From Oasisia sp. SBJ-2009 (taxonomy: Eukaryota; Annelida; Polychaeta; Sabellida; Siboglinidae), in contig OZ024856.1 of assembly GCA_964017155.1 (NCBI GenBank), positions 6,809,813-6,873,812 on the forward strand: DNA of 64,000 nucleotides, written 5' to 3'. The position numbers were made by a program, and so were the translations under genes. Below, one piece after another: positions 31,000 through 42,913 of the stretch. Every line of letters begins with the position of its first letter. The first letter of the stretch is position 1. A model generated the notes under the pieces. The model was not told the DNA's origin. It saw only the letters and a list, made by a program, of their open reading frames with translations, and searched no databases.

Positions 31000-33170
31000 T
31001 AACCATAATTTGAAAGTCAGGAAAGAAAGCATCCCACCACATATATGTCAAGCAAATGACCATGCCATATGAGAACTTTGGACTGGTCAAGATTCAAGTC
31101 TTGAATATAAGTACAGCTGTACAACATATCCAGCACTCATTTTCAGGTGATTGGTATGGCTGTCATGTCAGTTGATTTGTTTAACTTTTTTTGCCATGTA
31201 GCGTTGACAGATTTCGATATAAACTTGTCTATCACACAAAAAAGGAAACAACTATTAACATCGTTGAAGTTACGAAAATCCCCTTCCACCAATCACGTGG
31301 CACCTCATGTGCCTGAGTCAACATGTGACTTATATGACAGGTGACAAATAAAAAACTCTGACCTGGATGAACGCATGAAAGCAGTTTTTAGTGCGGAAAT
31401 ATATAGTGACATTACAACACACGCATTTTCAATGAGAACACTGGTAAATGGCATATGGGATCATGTCAAAATGAATAAATAACATCAGCACGTAACTAAA
31501 CATGTTATTATGTTGATTTGCATAAAATGCATATATATATACATATATGTATGTGTGCGAACATTAATTATTAATTTGAAATAGTTTTCATTTCATGAAG
31601 TCTTGTTGCATAAATTGTACAGCACAAATAAAAAATCATGTATTCATTTTCAATGTAGATGCCGACATGCTGCAAACTGTACAAAATGAACTTACTGCAG
31701 CAGCAATTAATCAAAAGGCTCAGACATGGTAGGTAGACAGACTTGCATAAAATGTGGGTGTACTTCTTCGATTCAGCCATTGTAATGTAACAAGGCCTGT
31801 TACCGTATTTAATTATTCAGTAAATAAAAATTGAATATAATTTATCTGTGCTTTAACCTTTAATATTATGTGCCATCTCAGATCCAGGAATGTAACGATG
31901 CTATAAAATTATTCCGTTTGTGCACGTTTGATGCCAAAGTAGCGCCCAGTTGGTGTTAACTCAAGTCATAAGCTTTTGTCACTCCTTTCAACTGGTCTAT
32001 GTAACCTCGGTCTGAGTATAACGCACGGCCACAGCAACTCAAACCTGGACACTATTCTGGCAACATAAGCCATAATGACAAGTTGCAAAACTATTAAACA
32101 TTATTATACTTGAGGTATTGTGGAATTATTCAATACCTGCACACAGATTTATATTAAATAATAAATGTAAAAAGTAAAATAATAACAAAATCACTAACAT
32201 GTACGAGGTGGGCAGGTTTTGATTCTATACCGAGTTTTTTAGGGTTCAATGTCTGAAAGAATGACTTGATGTCATCTGCCGCTACGGTTCTTGTACACAT
32301 GATGACTGTAGACGATGTTCTGTGGTGTGTGGGTAGGTTTAGTTATGGTTTCTGTGTTATACCTTCCGACCATGGAACAACAACCCAGATATTTACAGAG
32401 CAGGTGCTGGGTGTGACTGATGGTGTCAAGGAAGGTCTTGCGATTAAGCTGATAGTTATTGTCTTCAGTGTGTTAACTGTTCAAATCAATCAATTTTTTT
32501 TCTTTAAAATACACTATAGGAAAAAAAAGTCAAGTAAATAACTACTTAATAATAAGTCATGTGGTAATGTATACAATAATGAACAAATGTGCTTTGAAAA
32601 GGAATAGACATGAAGTTACACACTTCTAAATGTCTACCTCTGTGAAAGACATTTCTGTGACAAATGGTGTAATCCGTCATGCTGTTTTTTTATAAGGACT
32701 GGTTATGTTATTGCACTGGAGCAAAACTTGACGAGCAAAATTAAACAGTTATTATTTTCATGAATTATAATTACTAAATATTTGCATAAAAGTCAACACA
32801 TTATGTCAGCCAATAATGTAATAAATAAATTATTATGGTATCATTCCAAGCTGCTCCATATGGCAAGTTGGGAACAGGTAACCGATGTGTTATTCCAAGT
32901 TGTTTTGTTTGGCAAATCAGACACATTCTCCAGTAAAAATGGATAATATACTGTGTTCAAAATTCATAGACTTGGATAAAGTCACAATTACCTGTTTGAG
33001 GTGAATCTGTTATCCAGCATCAGTGGCAACCGAATGGTTGACCTTGACCCACCGACAAGAGTACATTCTGCAATTTCCATGTCCTGTTGGTCAGCATAAA
33101 GGTGAGAGGACTTGCTACATCAATGAAGTTCACATGCAGGGTATGTAGTGACGACTGAACTTGAACTACC
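31000..33170. other. AT-rich spacer, no gene recognised
   Basis: Only short unsupported frames are seen. A frame just upstream of 31,070 reads HLVFECTNHNLKVRKESIPP, faintly like the end of a LINE reverse transcriptase, but it lacks the knuckle cysteines and was not called. A TA-rich run lies near 31,535-31,550. Confidence 0.4.
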
Positions 33171-33251
33171 AACTGGCCATGTAGAGTCAAATATCAACTG
33201 GCCATGTAGAGTCAAATACCAACTGGCCATGTAGAGTCAAATACCAACTGG
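33171..33251. repeat. 25-bp tandem repeat, just over three copies
   Basis: Unit AACTGGCCATGTAGAGTCAA-ATACC repeated with one C/T difference. Confidence 0.9.
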
Positions 33252-33560
33252 GAATGTTCTAATGTCTGCAGCCATCCTATTTACAGGTCTGACTCAGGCA
33301 GTTGATGCAGAAGATGGCCTATGAGATGTGACTGGTCTACGGACAGTTATATACAAGCCTACAGCACAGTCCTGGCGTACTATAGCCATGTGGAAAGCAT
33401 TAAACAAAACTTGAAGAGTGTGATCACACAGTTCTCGAATATCATGTCATTCTCCAAGGATCATGCGCACAATTGTTTGGGCTAAAGAGTATCAAATTAC
33501 ACCTCACCCATGAAAGTGCAATGAGCTCATGTCAAAATACTGCAAACGATTTATAAACAT

Positions 33561-34880
33561 CATCAAGTTCACGCTGAAGCACACAACGTTAGTCTATGCT
33601 GCTTTAATGATCAGTATTTGTTGAACATGTCAACATTTAAGAACCTGTCAACACTTATGAATTGTTGTTGAACCTGTCAACATTTAAGAATTTTTTTGAA
33701 CCTATCAACATTTAAGATTTTTTGTTGAACTTGTCAACATTTAAGATTTGTTGTTGAATCTGTCAACATTTAATATTTGTTGTTGAACCTATCAACAATT
33801 AAGATTTTTATTAACCTGTCAACATCTAAGAATTGTCAAGTCTTTTGACTATGACATCAGATACAAAGATCGTCTTGAATTACAGTTTATTTTTAGAATC
33901 TAACACAACACCACACATCATCGTATCAAGTTGAACAGTCAAATCTGGCTAGGCAATGAATATCTTCATGAAATAAGGAGTTGCTGTATGCAGATGTTAT
34001 ATCTAGTTCTGGCTAGATAATGACTATCTGCATGAATTCAGCAGTTGCTGCCCACAGCTGTACGACTGATGAGGGTTGTTTTGATGACCGTTTTGATGTC
34101 TCATCTACAAACCACATTCATTGGCTGTGGGTGGTGAAGACACTACCAGCAGACTCACACATACATTATGGGGAACTACCTCGCGGTTAGACTCAATTTC
34201 TGCTAAGAACAGTGAGCCTGTCACAGACATTGTTGCATTGTTGTCTGCTCATACAGTTCACACTGAAGTACACAACATTAGTCTATGCTGCTTTAATGAT
34301 CAGCATTTGTTGAATCTGTTAACATTTAAGAATTGTGGTTGAACTTGTCAACATTTCAGAATTGTTGTTGAACCTGTCAACATTTAAGAATTGTTGTTGA
34401 ATCTGTCAACATTGAAGAATTGTAGTTGAACCTGTCAACATTTAAGATTTTTTTTTAACCGTCAACATCTAAGAATTGTTTTTGAACCTGTCAACATTTT
34501 AAGAATTTGTTGTTGAATCGGTCAACATTTAAGAATTCGTTTTTAACCATATATGAATTTTTTTAATCTGTCAGAATTGTCAAGTCTTTTGACTATGACA
34601 TCAGATACAAAGATCGTCTTGAATTACATAGTTTATTTTTAGAATCTAACACAACACCACACATCAGCGTATCCAGTTGAACTGCCGAAGTCTGGCTAGG
34701 CAATGACTATCTTCATGACATAACAGTTGCCTTATGCAGATGTTACATTTGGTTCTGGCTAGACAATGACTATCTGCATTAGATCAGTAGTTGCTGTACA
34801 GAGCCACTGGGGGAACAAACTTCCTGGGAATGAAGAGGGTTGTTTTGATGTCTTATCTACAAACCACATGTATTGGCTAT
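33561..34880. repeat. ~750-bp tandem duplication with internal 27-28-bp arrays
   Basis: The segment starting GTTCACGCTGAAGCACACAAC (33,567) is repeated from about 34,256. Both copies contain an array of GTTGAACCTGTCAACATTTAAGAATT units (33,615-33,835 and 34,310-34,575), the GTCAAGTCTTTTGACTATGAC segment, and the CTACAAACCACAT-ATTGGCT segment. Divergence is obvious, so the duplication is older than those in the 38-64 kb region. No coding content is seen. Confidence 0.75.
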
Positions 34881-35059
34881 GGGTGGTGAAGACACTACCA
34901 GCAGATGACAAGACACTATACCAAGGTGGGTGGTCATCAGGTTTGACCAATCGGGTTGTGGTCTTCTTGTGTGGCTTCACCACTGGACATTCACATTTCC
35001 ACCTTTTGTCCACCCTATGTATGATACTGATCATGATAGACACTTCCTGCATGACATTG

Positions 35060-35930
35060 TTGTAGACGAACTAGCAAAGATGAAAATGAAATTATTTAAA
35101 CATTTTATTAATGAATCCTTAACTTCCCAATGATTAACATCATTGTTGTGGCAAACAGAACCCACAAAGACCCTGAAACCAGACCCAGAAAGTGAGGATC
35201 CATGCTCTCCTGTCGTGAACCCACTACCCGAGGTGGGGGATGGACATCACTGAAGTGGAATCACACACACAAGACCAAAGAAGGAAGGAGTACCTGAGAC
35301 AGATGACAAATAAAAGAATGACCAGTGTCACCATGTCAGTGAGAAGACCATTGCAAGGACAACATGTCACTGAGTCAACTTTCTGCAAATCGATGACGGC
35401 AGTTATCAGGGTCTGATCATGAGGGTGAGCTGTGCCATTGTCCATTGTCCAACTCTTTAAAACACGCCGATCACAACCGGCAAGATTACAGCTAACTTGC
35501 CACTCTGGAAAAGGCAAACAATAACATTCGTCCAGTGGTGTTATCTCTACATGCAAAAGACGACGACACATCCCCCACCTAGTGTATCAGTTACAGCACT
35601 GATACACACTTTTCTGTTTCTGTTTTTCTGGAAACATGTTTGTTAAGCATGAATATGTCTGTGACTGCCTGGCCAAATAACTGGCTTTGGGCAGGCCTCT
35701 CAGTTAATGCGTAGTCTGACACAGTGTCTGCTACTCTTTCTTGTTTACTGAAGCATTACACAATGCCTTTATTCGTTTTGCATTCTTAACTCATACTGAA
35801 CTGGGCCGGGGCTGAGTAGCCAGGGACAGGTCAGTATTTAGATCTCCACTTGTGCTAATATCAAGGTATTTCCAGTGCTATACGCAAAGTTAACATCTGT
35901 ATTAACATTTAGTTAACTCAGATTACCTTG
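35060..35930. other. Spacer, no gene recognised
   Basis: A minus-strand open frame of 115 codons (35,224-35,571) has no recognisable motif and weak context. It may be chance. Confidence 0.35.
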
Positions 35931-35939
35931 ATATAATAT

Positions 35940-36350
35940 ATGTCAATGCTTATTATTTGTGCTAAGGCAGCAGGATCATACAACTATGAAACTGTATTTC
36001 AGATGCCAAAATATGCTCGCTGCCAGAAAAGGCCTCTTAGTATCCAGGAGGTGATACATCCCCAGATAGAATATCTTGGAGACGCTGTGCCAAACACAAA
36101 GGGTGTCCTTGAAATAAACTTTCCCGTGTCAATCGTGTACATTCACCCAAAGAAATGTGATGAATTCCTGACAAGAGAGAAACTAACTATAAGTATTTTG
36201 TTTGAACAGAGACGAGACCAACGTGATGTTAAAACTAAAAACAGTCACCCCTACTACTTCCAGACACAGTTACACATGGCAGTGTGTGGAATTATAACAG
36301 ATTACACACCTTGCATAGTACTACAACCACACAACTCCACTGTTTTATAA
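35940..36350 (+). pseudogene. Degenerate YqaJ-like nuclease domain fragment
   Basis: The open frame reads IEYLGDAVPNTKGVLEINFP and later HPYYFQTQLHMAVCGI. This is the central part of the YqaJ (lambda-exonuclease-like, PD-(D/E)XK) domain common in invertebrate SWIM/YqaJ proteins, where the usual pattern is FLGxSPDG...GxLEIKCP...HxYYxQxQxxMxVxG. The SPDG aspartate block is missing and the ExK lysine is asparagine, so nuclease activity would be lost. The expected CDFVV continuation is replaced by unrelated sequence. It is distinct from, and older than, the copies after 38.5 kb. Confidence 0.65.
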
Positions 36351-36707
36351 AGCATGCCTTTCTGACGTATGACAGTACAATACATTCACAGTTTAGTTGC
36401 TAAGCGTGAAAATTAGCACTACATGTGAAGAGAAAAATCTTTTTTCCTGAACACGAGTAACAACCACCAGAAGTAGGTATTTCATTGTCACTGATCAATG
36501 TATAACACATTAAAGGCCCCGATCATGGGTCTGCTTTTAAACAGTTCAAACTGCCTGCCTTTAGACTGATCGCAGCAATGAATGACCGCACACATACCAA
36601 CCACTTGTGTGAGGCCTGGGTGGTTGGTTTCCACCAGGTCATCAGCCAACCTCGCCCCATGTGCCCTAGCAAGGACTACACCCTGGCTGACACCTTGGTC
36701 CTTCAAG

Positions 36708-36753
36708 ATGGCTGACACCGTGGTTCTTCAAGACGCCAACAGTCGACTGCCAC
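36708..36753 (+). CDS. Weak candidate first coding exon (MADTVVLQDANSRLP)
   Basis: AAGATGGCTGACACC has good start context, and the frame runs to CCAC/GTAAGT, a strong donor. The ATG lies in the second unit of a 25-bp tandem duplication (GGCTGACACC...CTTCAAGA, 36,685-36,734), so it may be coincidental. Confidence 0.2.
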
Positions 36754-36904
36754 GTAAGTGGGTTAAACACTCAAGGCACCAACGCTGTACTTTGTGCAAA
36801 GATGTGTTCCCGTAGATAAGGCAGCGGATATCTTCTTTTGTTCTGTTGGCGGCAGAAATAGACTTGCACGAACATGAACTAGGCCCGTATGAATCTATGA
36901 ATGC

Positions 36905-36943
36905 ATGAATGAATGAATGAATGAATGAATGAATGAATGAATG
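36905..36943. repeat. ATGA tetranucleotide microsatellite
   Basis: About nine GAAT/ATGA units. Confidence 0.9.
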
Positions 36944-37987
36944 GATGTGTTGGCTGACACTGGCATGACTTTATGAATGTGGATATATTTGTTATAAAAA
37001 TCATGTTTTGTCATGAATATTAGGTTGAACATTATAAAAAGGACACATTTACAGAATGTTTTTGTCAGAGCAAGGTTTTCAGCGAGACTGTAATTATTAA
37101 TTAGTTAACTGGGTCCCACTGAATGACATATTTGTGGTTTGATAGACCTTATATTATGACTTGCGCATTTACACTACCAAAGTAGCTTAATATTATACAA
37201 GCTTTTAAATAATTTGAATTACAGACTACATCATGATTTTATTATCATGATGCAATATAAATGTAATCTTAATTACCAAATGATCAACTGTAATGCAAGT
37301 ATAAACACATACATTTACCATGCAGTTTGGGTGCTAAGTGTATAATCGACAAGGTAAGTTAGGTTTAACTTTTTTGGCATCACTTCACAATTTATCACAG
37401 TGACGTGCCAGGAAAGACTTTCTAACTTCCAACTTCCAAGGATGCAATAGGCATAGATCTGCACTACATTTCTAAAGGCTGCTTAATGGGGAACTTTGTG
37501 GACTTAATTACCGATTCAGTCGTGACACAGTGACAGACGTTTCCGGGCCAAGGAGGTGTATCAATTGCATTGTAGCATGCCAGTGACGTCAGTCTCCAGG
37601 AAAATACATACAGATACAGGTAAAAGACGCATTACGGATGAAAGGAGCGAGGTTAGGTGGGAAAAATTATTATATCCCCAAGACCAAAAGGCAAAACTGG
37701 GTATTGCCAAAATTTGGCAAGTAATCCACTTATCCTGAACACAAGTATTACATGTTCTTCTGTATCCACCAACCTATGCCTTCTCGCTTCTGTGGCGAGT
37801 CCAGGATAATTCTTTGTCTAAGAAACAGTCATACGTTTTTGACTTATAGTTATACAGACATTATAGATATAGATAGACAGTGGATAGATAAATGTAAATT
37901 GCACTATGATAAACAGTATTGCTGTTTTTAGTTTATTTTATTTTATGTATCCATACACTTATTAAACCTGGTTTAATTTTCCTCTAG

Positions 37988-38380
37988 GTTCCCGTCCAAA
38001 CAGAAGATGTGCAGGCATGTCTTCAACTGTACAGTCAGACACATCAGGACACGTGCAAGGACATGTACCGGGGAAGATACCTGAAGCCTGTCCAAGACAG
38101 CGACACATTTACACAAGGGAGAGTGTCTGGTGAGATGATAAAGAAGTGTGTGTATAACTATAAGGTGGACATCAGGTCAGACAGACATCATGTTGTGGTA
38201 GAGTGTCTATGTGAATGTGCTGCAGGAATGGACCCAGAGGCGCACTGCAAACACGTAGCTGTCACCTTGTATGCAATCACTCAAGCAGGTAAGGGGATTG
38301 TCACCATGGAAACATACACACTAGGGTGTTACAAATGTTCCACCAAGCTAAAAAACACACAGGATCTCCAATTAAGAAGC
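37988..38380 (+). CDS. SWIM-type zinc finger exon of a SWIM/YqaJ protein
   Basis: It is open for 131 codons from TTCCTCTAG/GTTCCC to AGAAGC/GTGAGT (phase 0 both ends). VPVQTEDVQACLQLY is followed by MYRGRYLKPVQDSDTF and then VVVECLCECAAGMDPEAHCK and HVAVTLYAI, a SWIM motif (CxC...CxH) that binds zinc and DNA or protein. CYKCSTKLKNTQDLQ stands where related proteins have TCTxxLQxFHxP. In those proteins a YqaJ domain follows, as it does here, so this is probably the intact upstream exon of the gene whose later exons make up the array. No stop interrupts it. Confidence 0.75.
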
Positions 38381-38537
38381 GTGAGTTAGATTTAAGAACT
38401 GGTAATCTTTCAAGTTTGAAAGACTGATGAGTGATAACTTCTTTGTCAAGCTGGCAAACAGCCTACGAACTGTCTATCTCTGTATCTACAATTAGGCATG
38501 CTCCTGTGTCAGCACAAGCTATCTTTATTCTTTCTTT

Positions 38538-39608
38538 GATTGGCTTATTATGATCTAACAACTACAGAATTACGTACAGTAATCATAATTATCGTCCTCC
38601 GTTTCTCACAGGTGTGCCGAGCGATAAGTTTCTCGTCAAACTGACCAACAGCACAAGCTTCATGAAGAGAATGGAGAGTGACTGGGTGCATGATTCGTTG
38701 AGGGTGACAACAGAACGACTCAACCGGTGGAGAGAACCCTCTCCCCACTGGTCGCACCATGACGCTATGTCTCAGATGTTAATATTGGCGTTAACATTAA
38801 AAGTCACCTTGAGTTTGCTAGAAGCCATAAGAACTGGCCAGTGCAGCAGTGGGACACAGTGCTATGGTTGGACGAGAGTGCCTTTCAGCTTTTCTGTGGG
38901 TAAAAGCGGGCTATAGTGCGGAGGAGGGTTTGTGAGAGGTACAGCCCACAGTGCATTGTCCCCACAGTAAAGCACGGCGGGGGTTTCCCTGATGGTCTGC
39001 GGGTGCATGTCTGGGGAGGGTTCGGTCAACTCTACCGGTGTGAAGGCACCATGCAGCAGGACCAATACGTGAGGGTGCTGAGGAACCACATGCTGCCTTC
39101 AGCTTCTTCACTTTATAGTGAGGGTGAAGCATTTGTCTTCCAGCAAGTCAATGCTCCTTGCCATAAAGTCTAAGGTGAAGAGATTCCTCGAGCGCTCTCA
39201 CGTCGAACTCCTGCAATGGCCATCCCTGAGCCCAGACTTGAATCCCATAGAACATTTATGGGAAGTTCTTTTCAGGAAGGTAGAGAGAAGCAAGCCAGGT
39301 AGTCTGGAGGCTCTGTGGCAGCTGCTCCATGGCAGGCCATTCCAGTTGAGACTGTCCAAACCCTGGTACATTCGATGCTGAGGCAGTGATTGCTGCCAAG
39401 GGCCACTGCACAAAATATTAGTGTTGTTTGTACATGAAACTGTACAGATATTATCCATAATTAGTCTACCTAGTCTTGGTAGTCAATTTCAGTTTCCCAT
39501 GTATGATATTATTCACTTGTATTAAATGAGTGATGAATTAATGTGAATGAAACATTGCCTGCTCAGACAATTGCCAAATGCATTTGTTGCTATCTTTATT
39601 CTGTCTTT
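38538..39608 (+). repeat. Array monomer 1 (type C start, Tc1 insertion)
   Basis: It begins GATTGGCTTATTATGATC like all monomers and has the acceptor TTTCTCACAG and the frame VPSDKFLVKLTNSTSFMKRM. After 38,799 it switches to Tc1 sequence and resumes with the common tail (CAATTTCAGTTTCCCATG) at 39,484; the YqaJ part is lost. Confidence 0.8.
38800..39421 (+). mobile_element. Tc1-like transposase fragment, frameshifted
   Basis: Segments in order are HLEFARSHKNWPVQQWDTVL, WLDESAFQLFCG (second catalytic region start), YSPQCIVPTVKHGGG, FQQVNAPCHK, VKRFLERSHVELLQWPSLSP then DLNPIEHLWE (third catalytic region), and IPVETVQTLVHSML ending in TKY and a stop. At least three frameshifts or stops separate them. 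The N-terminal DNA-binding half and both terminal inverted repeats are absent, so the element is dead. Confidence 0.88.
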
Positions 39609-39799
39609 GATTGGCTTATTATGATCTAACAACTACAGAATTACGTAATTATAGTAATCATAATTATCATCTTCCATTTCTCGCAGGTGTGCTGAGCGAT
39701 AAGTTTCTGGTGAAGTTGGCAAACAGCACAAGCTTTATTAAAAGAATGGAGAGTGACTGGGTACATGATTCTTTGAGGGTGACAATAGAACTACTCAAC

Positions 39800-40197
39800 T
39801 TCCATTCGGACAATGGTCACGAACTCGTAAATCAGATATTGAAGTGACATTTGAGAAGTGGGCTGGTGACACCATTTTTGTGAATGGGCAACAGTCACAG
39901 GGACTCACTGACCGAGGCAACAGACTGATGGAGGAGAAGTTTAGGAAGATACAAGAGAAGCACAACCCTAGCAGTCAGTTACTTTCCCATGGGCAAGTTC
40001 TTTGTCACAGATCATGTATGTTCTCAACACAAAGGTGTCAGAAACAACTAAGCAACTTGTTTACTGTATATGGTGTTGTTAACAGCCACAATTATTTAGA
40101 GCAGTTGCCAGCAGATCTGTTCTTGGAAAGTCTGCAGGTCACTTCCATCATGGAACAACAGTGTCAGGCAGTCGAAGAAGACACAAGGCCAAAGTGA
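39800..40197 (+). pseudogene. Retroviral-type integrase core fragment
   Basis: FHSDNGHELVNQIL followed, after a stop and frame change at 39,845, by EKWAGDTIFVNGQQSQGLTD and RGNRLMEEKFRKIQEKHN. This matches the second half of an rve integrase core: the SDNGxEF catalytic aspartate block, a WPG/ING turn, then the QSQGxxERGN block with the catalytic E, here D in TDRGN. Related integrases occur in Gypsy-like elements and their domesticated relatives. The first half is replaced by the SDKFLVKL segment, a chimera. Confidence 0.65.
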
Positions 40198-40313
40198 CAA
40201 CACATTCTTAGGAGACGAGCGCCTTTTGAGGCTTCAGTCATCCAATTGCGGATGGATTTGTAAGTCGACTGACCGAGCAGACAAGAAAAAAGGCCAGATG
40301 ATTCACAGCACAA

Positions 40314-40802
40314 AACAACTTTGCATGTGATGCTACAAAACATGCAAAAAAGTATGAGGGTGTGGCAATTGATGTAAAAAGAAAAAACATGAATGTTAGT
40401 CAGTGTGGATTTTGTGTTTCCAGGAACACACCCTTTTTAGGGTGTTCACCAGATGGTCTGATTGACGGTGATGGCATTGTTGAGACTAAATACCCATATA
40501 CTGCTCGTAACACGACAAGAGACCACTGACTGGGCCTCACCTACACAGTTGCTAATGGAACTGTATCTCTATAGAGAGGTCACAACTACTTCTACCAAAT
40601 ACTGGGCACGCTTATGTGTACAGGCAGGAAATGGTGTGACTTTGTAGTGTGCACATTCAATGACTGTGTCATCATCCGCATCCCCCGAGATGATGCATTC
40701 GTCGCAGAAATGAAGGAAACGCTTTCAACATTTTTCTGTCAATATTTTAAGGAGGCAGTGCTTGAGAAATTACTGTACAGACGGTCACACACGTTTGCAT
40801 AG
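40314..40802 (+). pseudogene. YqaJ-like domain, two frames
   Basis: NNFACDATKHAKKYEGVAID leads to PFLGCSPDGLIDGDGIVETK (acidic residues and the ExK lysine retained) and stops at TGA 40,527-40,529. A second frame carries GHNYFYQILGTLMCTGRKWC then DFVVCTFNDCVIIRIPRDDA to a stop at 40,802. All core motifs of the domain are present, so the break is relatively recent. Confidence 0.75.
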
Positions 40803-40954
40803 AAACTGCAGTAATAACAATGATATTCTTCACTTATATTAAATGAATGATGAATTAATGTAAATGAAACATTGCATGCACAGATAATTGCAAAGTGCAT
40901 TTGTAGCCATCTTTATTCTTTCTTAAGCCACACAGGCTTATAATTATATTGTTT

Positions 40955-41276
40955 GATTGGCTTATTATGATCTAACAACTACAGAATTACGTACAGTAAT
41001 CATAATTATCGTCTTCTGTTTCTCGCAGGAGTGCTGAGCGATAAGTTTTTTGTCAAGCTGGCAAACAGCCTAGGAGTTGGTTTATTTTAAGGAGGCATTG
41101 CTTGAGAAATTACTATACACACATTTGCACAGACACCGTAGTAATAACTGGCAATTTCAGTTTCCAATGTATGATATTCTTCACATATATTAAATGAATG
41201 ATGAAATAGTGTGAATGAAACATTGCCTGCTCAGACAATTGCCAAATGCATTTGTAGCTATCTTTATTCTTTCTTT
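40955..41276 (+). repeat. Array monomer 3, type A-prime (322 bp, deleted)
   Basis: Begins normally (TTTCTCGCAG, LSDKFFVKLANSL) but jumps from there to the last YqaJ codons (KEALLEKLLY) and the tail; about 570 bp of the middle is missing relative to type B. Confidence 0.88.
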
Positions 41277-42212
41277 GATTGGCTTATCATGATCTAACAA
41301 CTACAGAATTACGTACAGTAATCATTATTATCGTCTTCCGTTTCTCACAGGTGTGCCGAGCGATAAGTTTCTCGTTAAACTGACCAAGCTTCATGAAGAG
41401 AATGGAGAGTGACTGGGTGCATGATTCGTTGAGGGTGACAATAGAACAACTCAACCGGTTGAGAGAACCCTCTCCCCACTGGTCGGACCACAACGCTATG
41501 TCTGTCTTATATTGTCGTTAACGTTGTTGGACTTAACAGACGTAGCCGAGATGGTCACCACCGGTAAGTGTGTCGGCTAAGATAAGATGTGGGACTGTTT
41601 GTATGTGTTTGAAAGTAAATTGCAATTGATGCAAAAAGAACAAACGTGAATGTTAGTCAGTGTGGAATTTGTGTTTTCAGGGACACACCCTTTTTACGGT
41701 GTTCTCCAGATGGTCTGATTGACAGTGATGGCATTGTTGAGATTAAATGCCCACATACCCCATGTTAGCTGCATGTAACATAACAAGAGCCCACTGACTG
41801 GTCCTCACCTACACAGTTGCTAATGGAACTGTATCTCTATAGAGAGATCACAACTACTTCTACCAAATAATGGGCACACTTATGTGTACAGGCAGGAAAT
41901 GGTGTGACTTTGTAGTCTGGACATTCAATGACTGTGTCACCATCCGCATCCCCCGAGATGATGCGTTCGTCGCAGAAATTATGGAAATACTTTCAAAACA
42001 ATTCTGTCAATATTTTAAGGAGGCAGTGCTTGAGAAATTACTGTACAGAGTGACACACGTTTGCACAGACACCGCAGGAATAACTGTCAATTTCAGTTTC
42101 CAATGTATGATATTCTTCACTTAAATTAAATGAATGATGAATTAATGTGAATGAAACACTGCATGCACAGACAATTGCCAAATGCATTTGTAGCTATCTT
42201 TATTCTTTCTTT
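41277..42212 (+). repeat. Array monomer 4, type C/B hybrid
   Basis: The 5' part is type C (VPSDKFLVKL, donor ACCG/GTAAGT, RDTPF-YGV segment), while the 3' YqaJ part is type B-like with an intact NDCVTIRIP frame (41,870-42,124). It is evidence for recombination between monomer types. Confidence 0.8.
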
Positions 42213-42399
42213 GATTGGCTTATTATGATCTAACAACTACAGAATTACGTACAGTAATCATAATTATCATCTTCCATTTCTCGCAGGTGTGCTGAGCGAT
42301 AAGTTTCTGGTGAAGTTGGCAAACAGCACAAGCTTTATTAAAAGAATGGAGAGTGACTGGGTACATGATTCTTTGAGGGTGACAATAGAACTACTCAAC

Positions 42400-42797
42400 T
42401 TCCATTCGGACAATGGTCACGAACTCGTAAATCAGATATTGAAGTGACATTTGAGAAGTGGGCTGGTGACACCATTTTTGTGAATGGGCAACAGTCACAG
42501 GGACTCACTGACCGAGGCAACAGACTGATGGAGGAGAAGTTTAGGAAGATACAAGAGAAGCACAACCCTAGCAGTCAGTTACTTTCCCATGGGCAAGTTC
42601 TTTGTCACAGATCATGTATGTTCTCAACACAAAGGTGTCAGAAACAACTAAGCAACTTGTTTACTGTATATGGTGTTGTTAACAGCCACAATTATTTAGA
42701 GCAGTTGCCAGCAGATCTGTTCTCGGAAAGTCTGCAGGTCACTTCCATCATGGAACAACAGTGTCAGGCAGTCGAAGAAGACACAAGGCCAAAGTGA
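42400..42797 (+). pseudogene. Integrase core fragment, copy 2
   Basis: Nearly identical to 39,800-40,197, with the same stop at the junction and a single leucine-to-serine change (FLES to FSES). Confidence 0.65.
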
Positions 42798-42913
42798 CAA
42801 CACATTCTTAGGAGACGAGCGCCTTTTGAGGCTTCAGTCATCCAATTGCGGATGGATTTGTAAGTCGACTGACCGAGCAGACAAGAAAAAAGGCCAGATG
42901 ATTCACAGCACAA

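Larger units (their letters stand above)
36360..37987. other. Spacer between YqaJ fragment and SWIM exon
   Basis: AT-rich, largely without supported coding. It contains an (ATGA)n run at 36,905-36,943 and the weak exon candidate at 36,708. A polypyrimidine stretch at the right end leads into the SWIM exon acceptor. Confidence 0.4.
39609..40954 (+). repeat. Array monomer 2, type I (integrase plus YqaJ)
   Basis: A 1,346-bp monomer: acceptor TTTCTCGCAG, frame LSDKFLVKLANSTSFIKRME and SDWVHDSLRVTIELLN, then an integrase fragment, then a YqaJ fragment and the common tail. Its closest copies are at 42,213 and 47,273. Confidence 0.9.

Noticed and set aside
30890..31072. LINE reverse transcriptase tail (HLVFECTNHNLKVRK)
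   Set aside because: Lacks the CxxC part of the knuckle and any typical 3' tail; part of the frame is the hairpin.
35224..35571. Minus-strand 115-codon frame
   Set aside because: No motif, no convincing splice sites and no paralogue in the window; likely chance.
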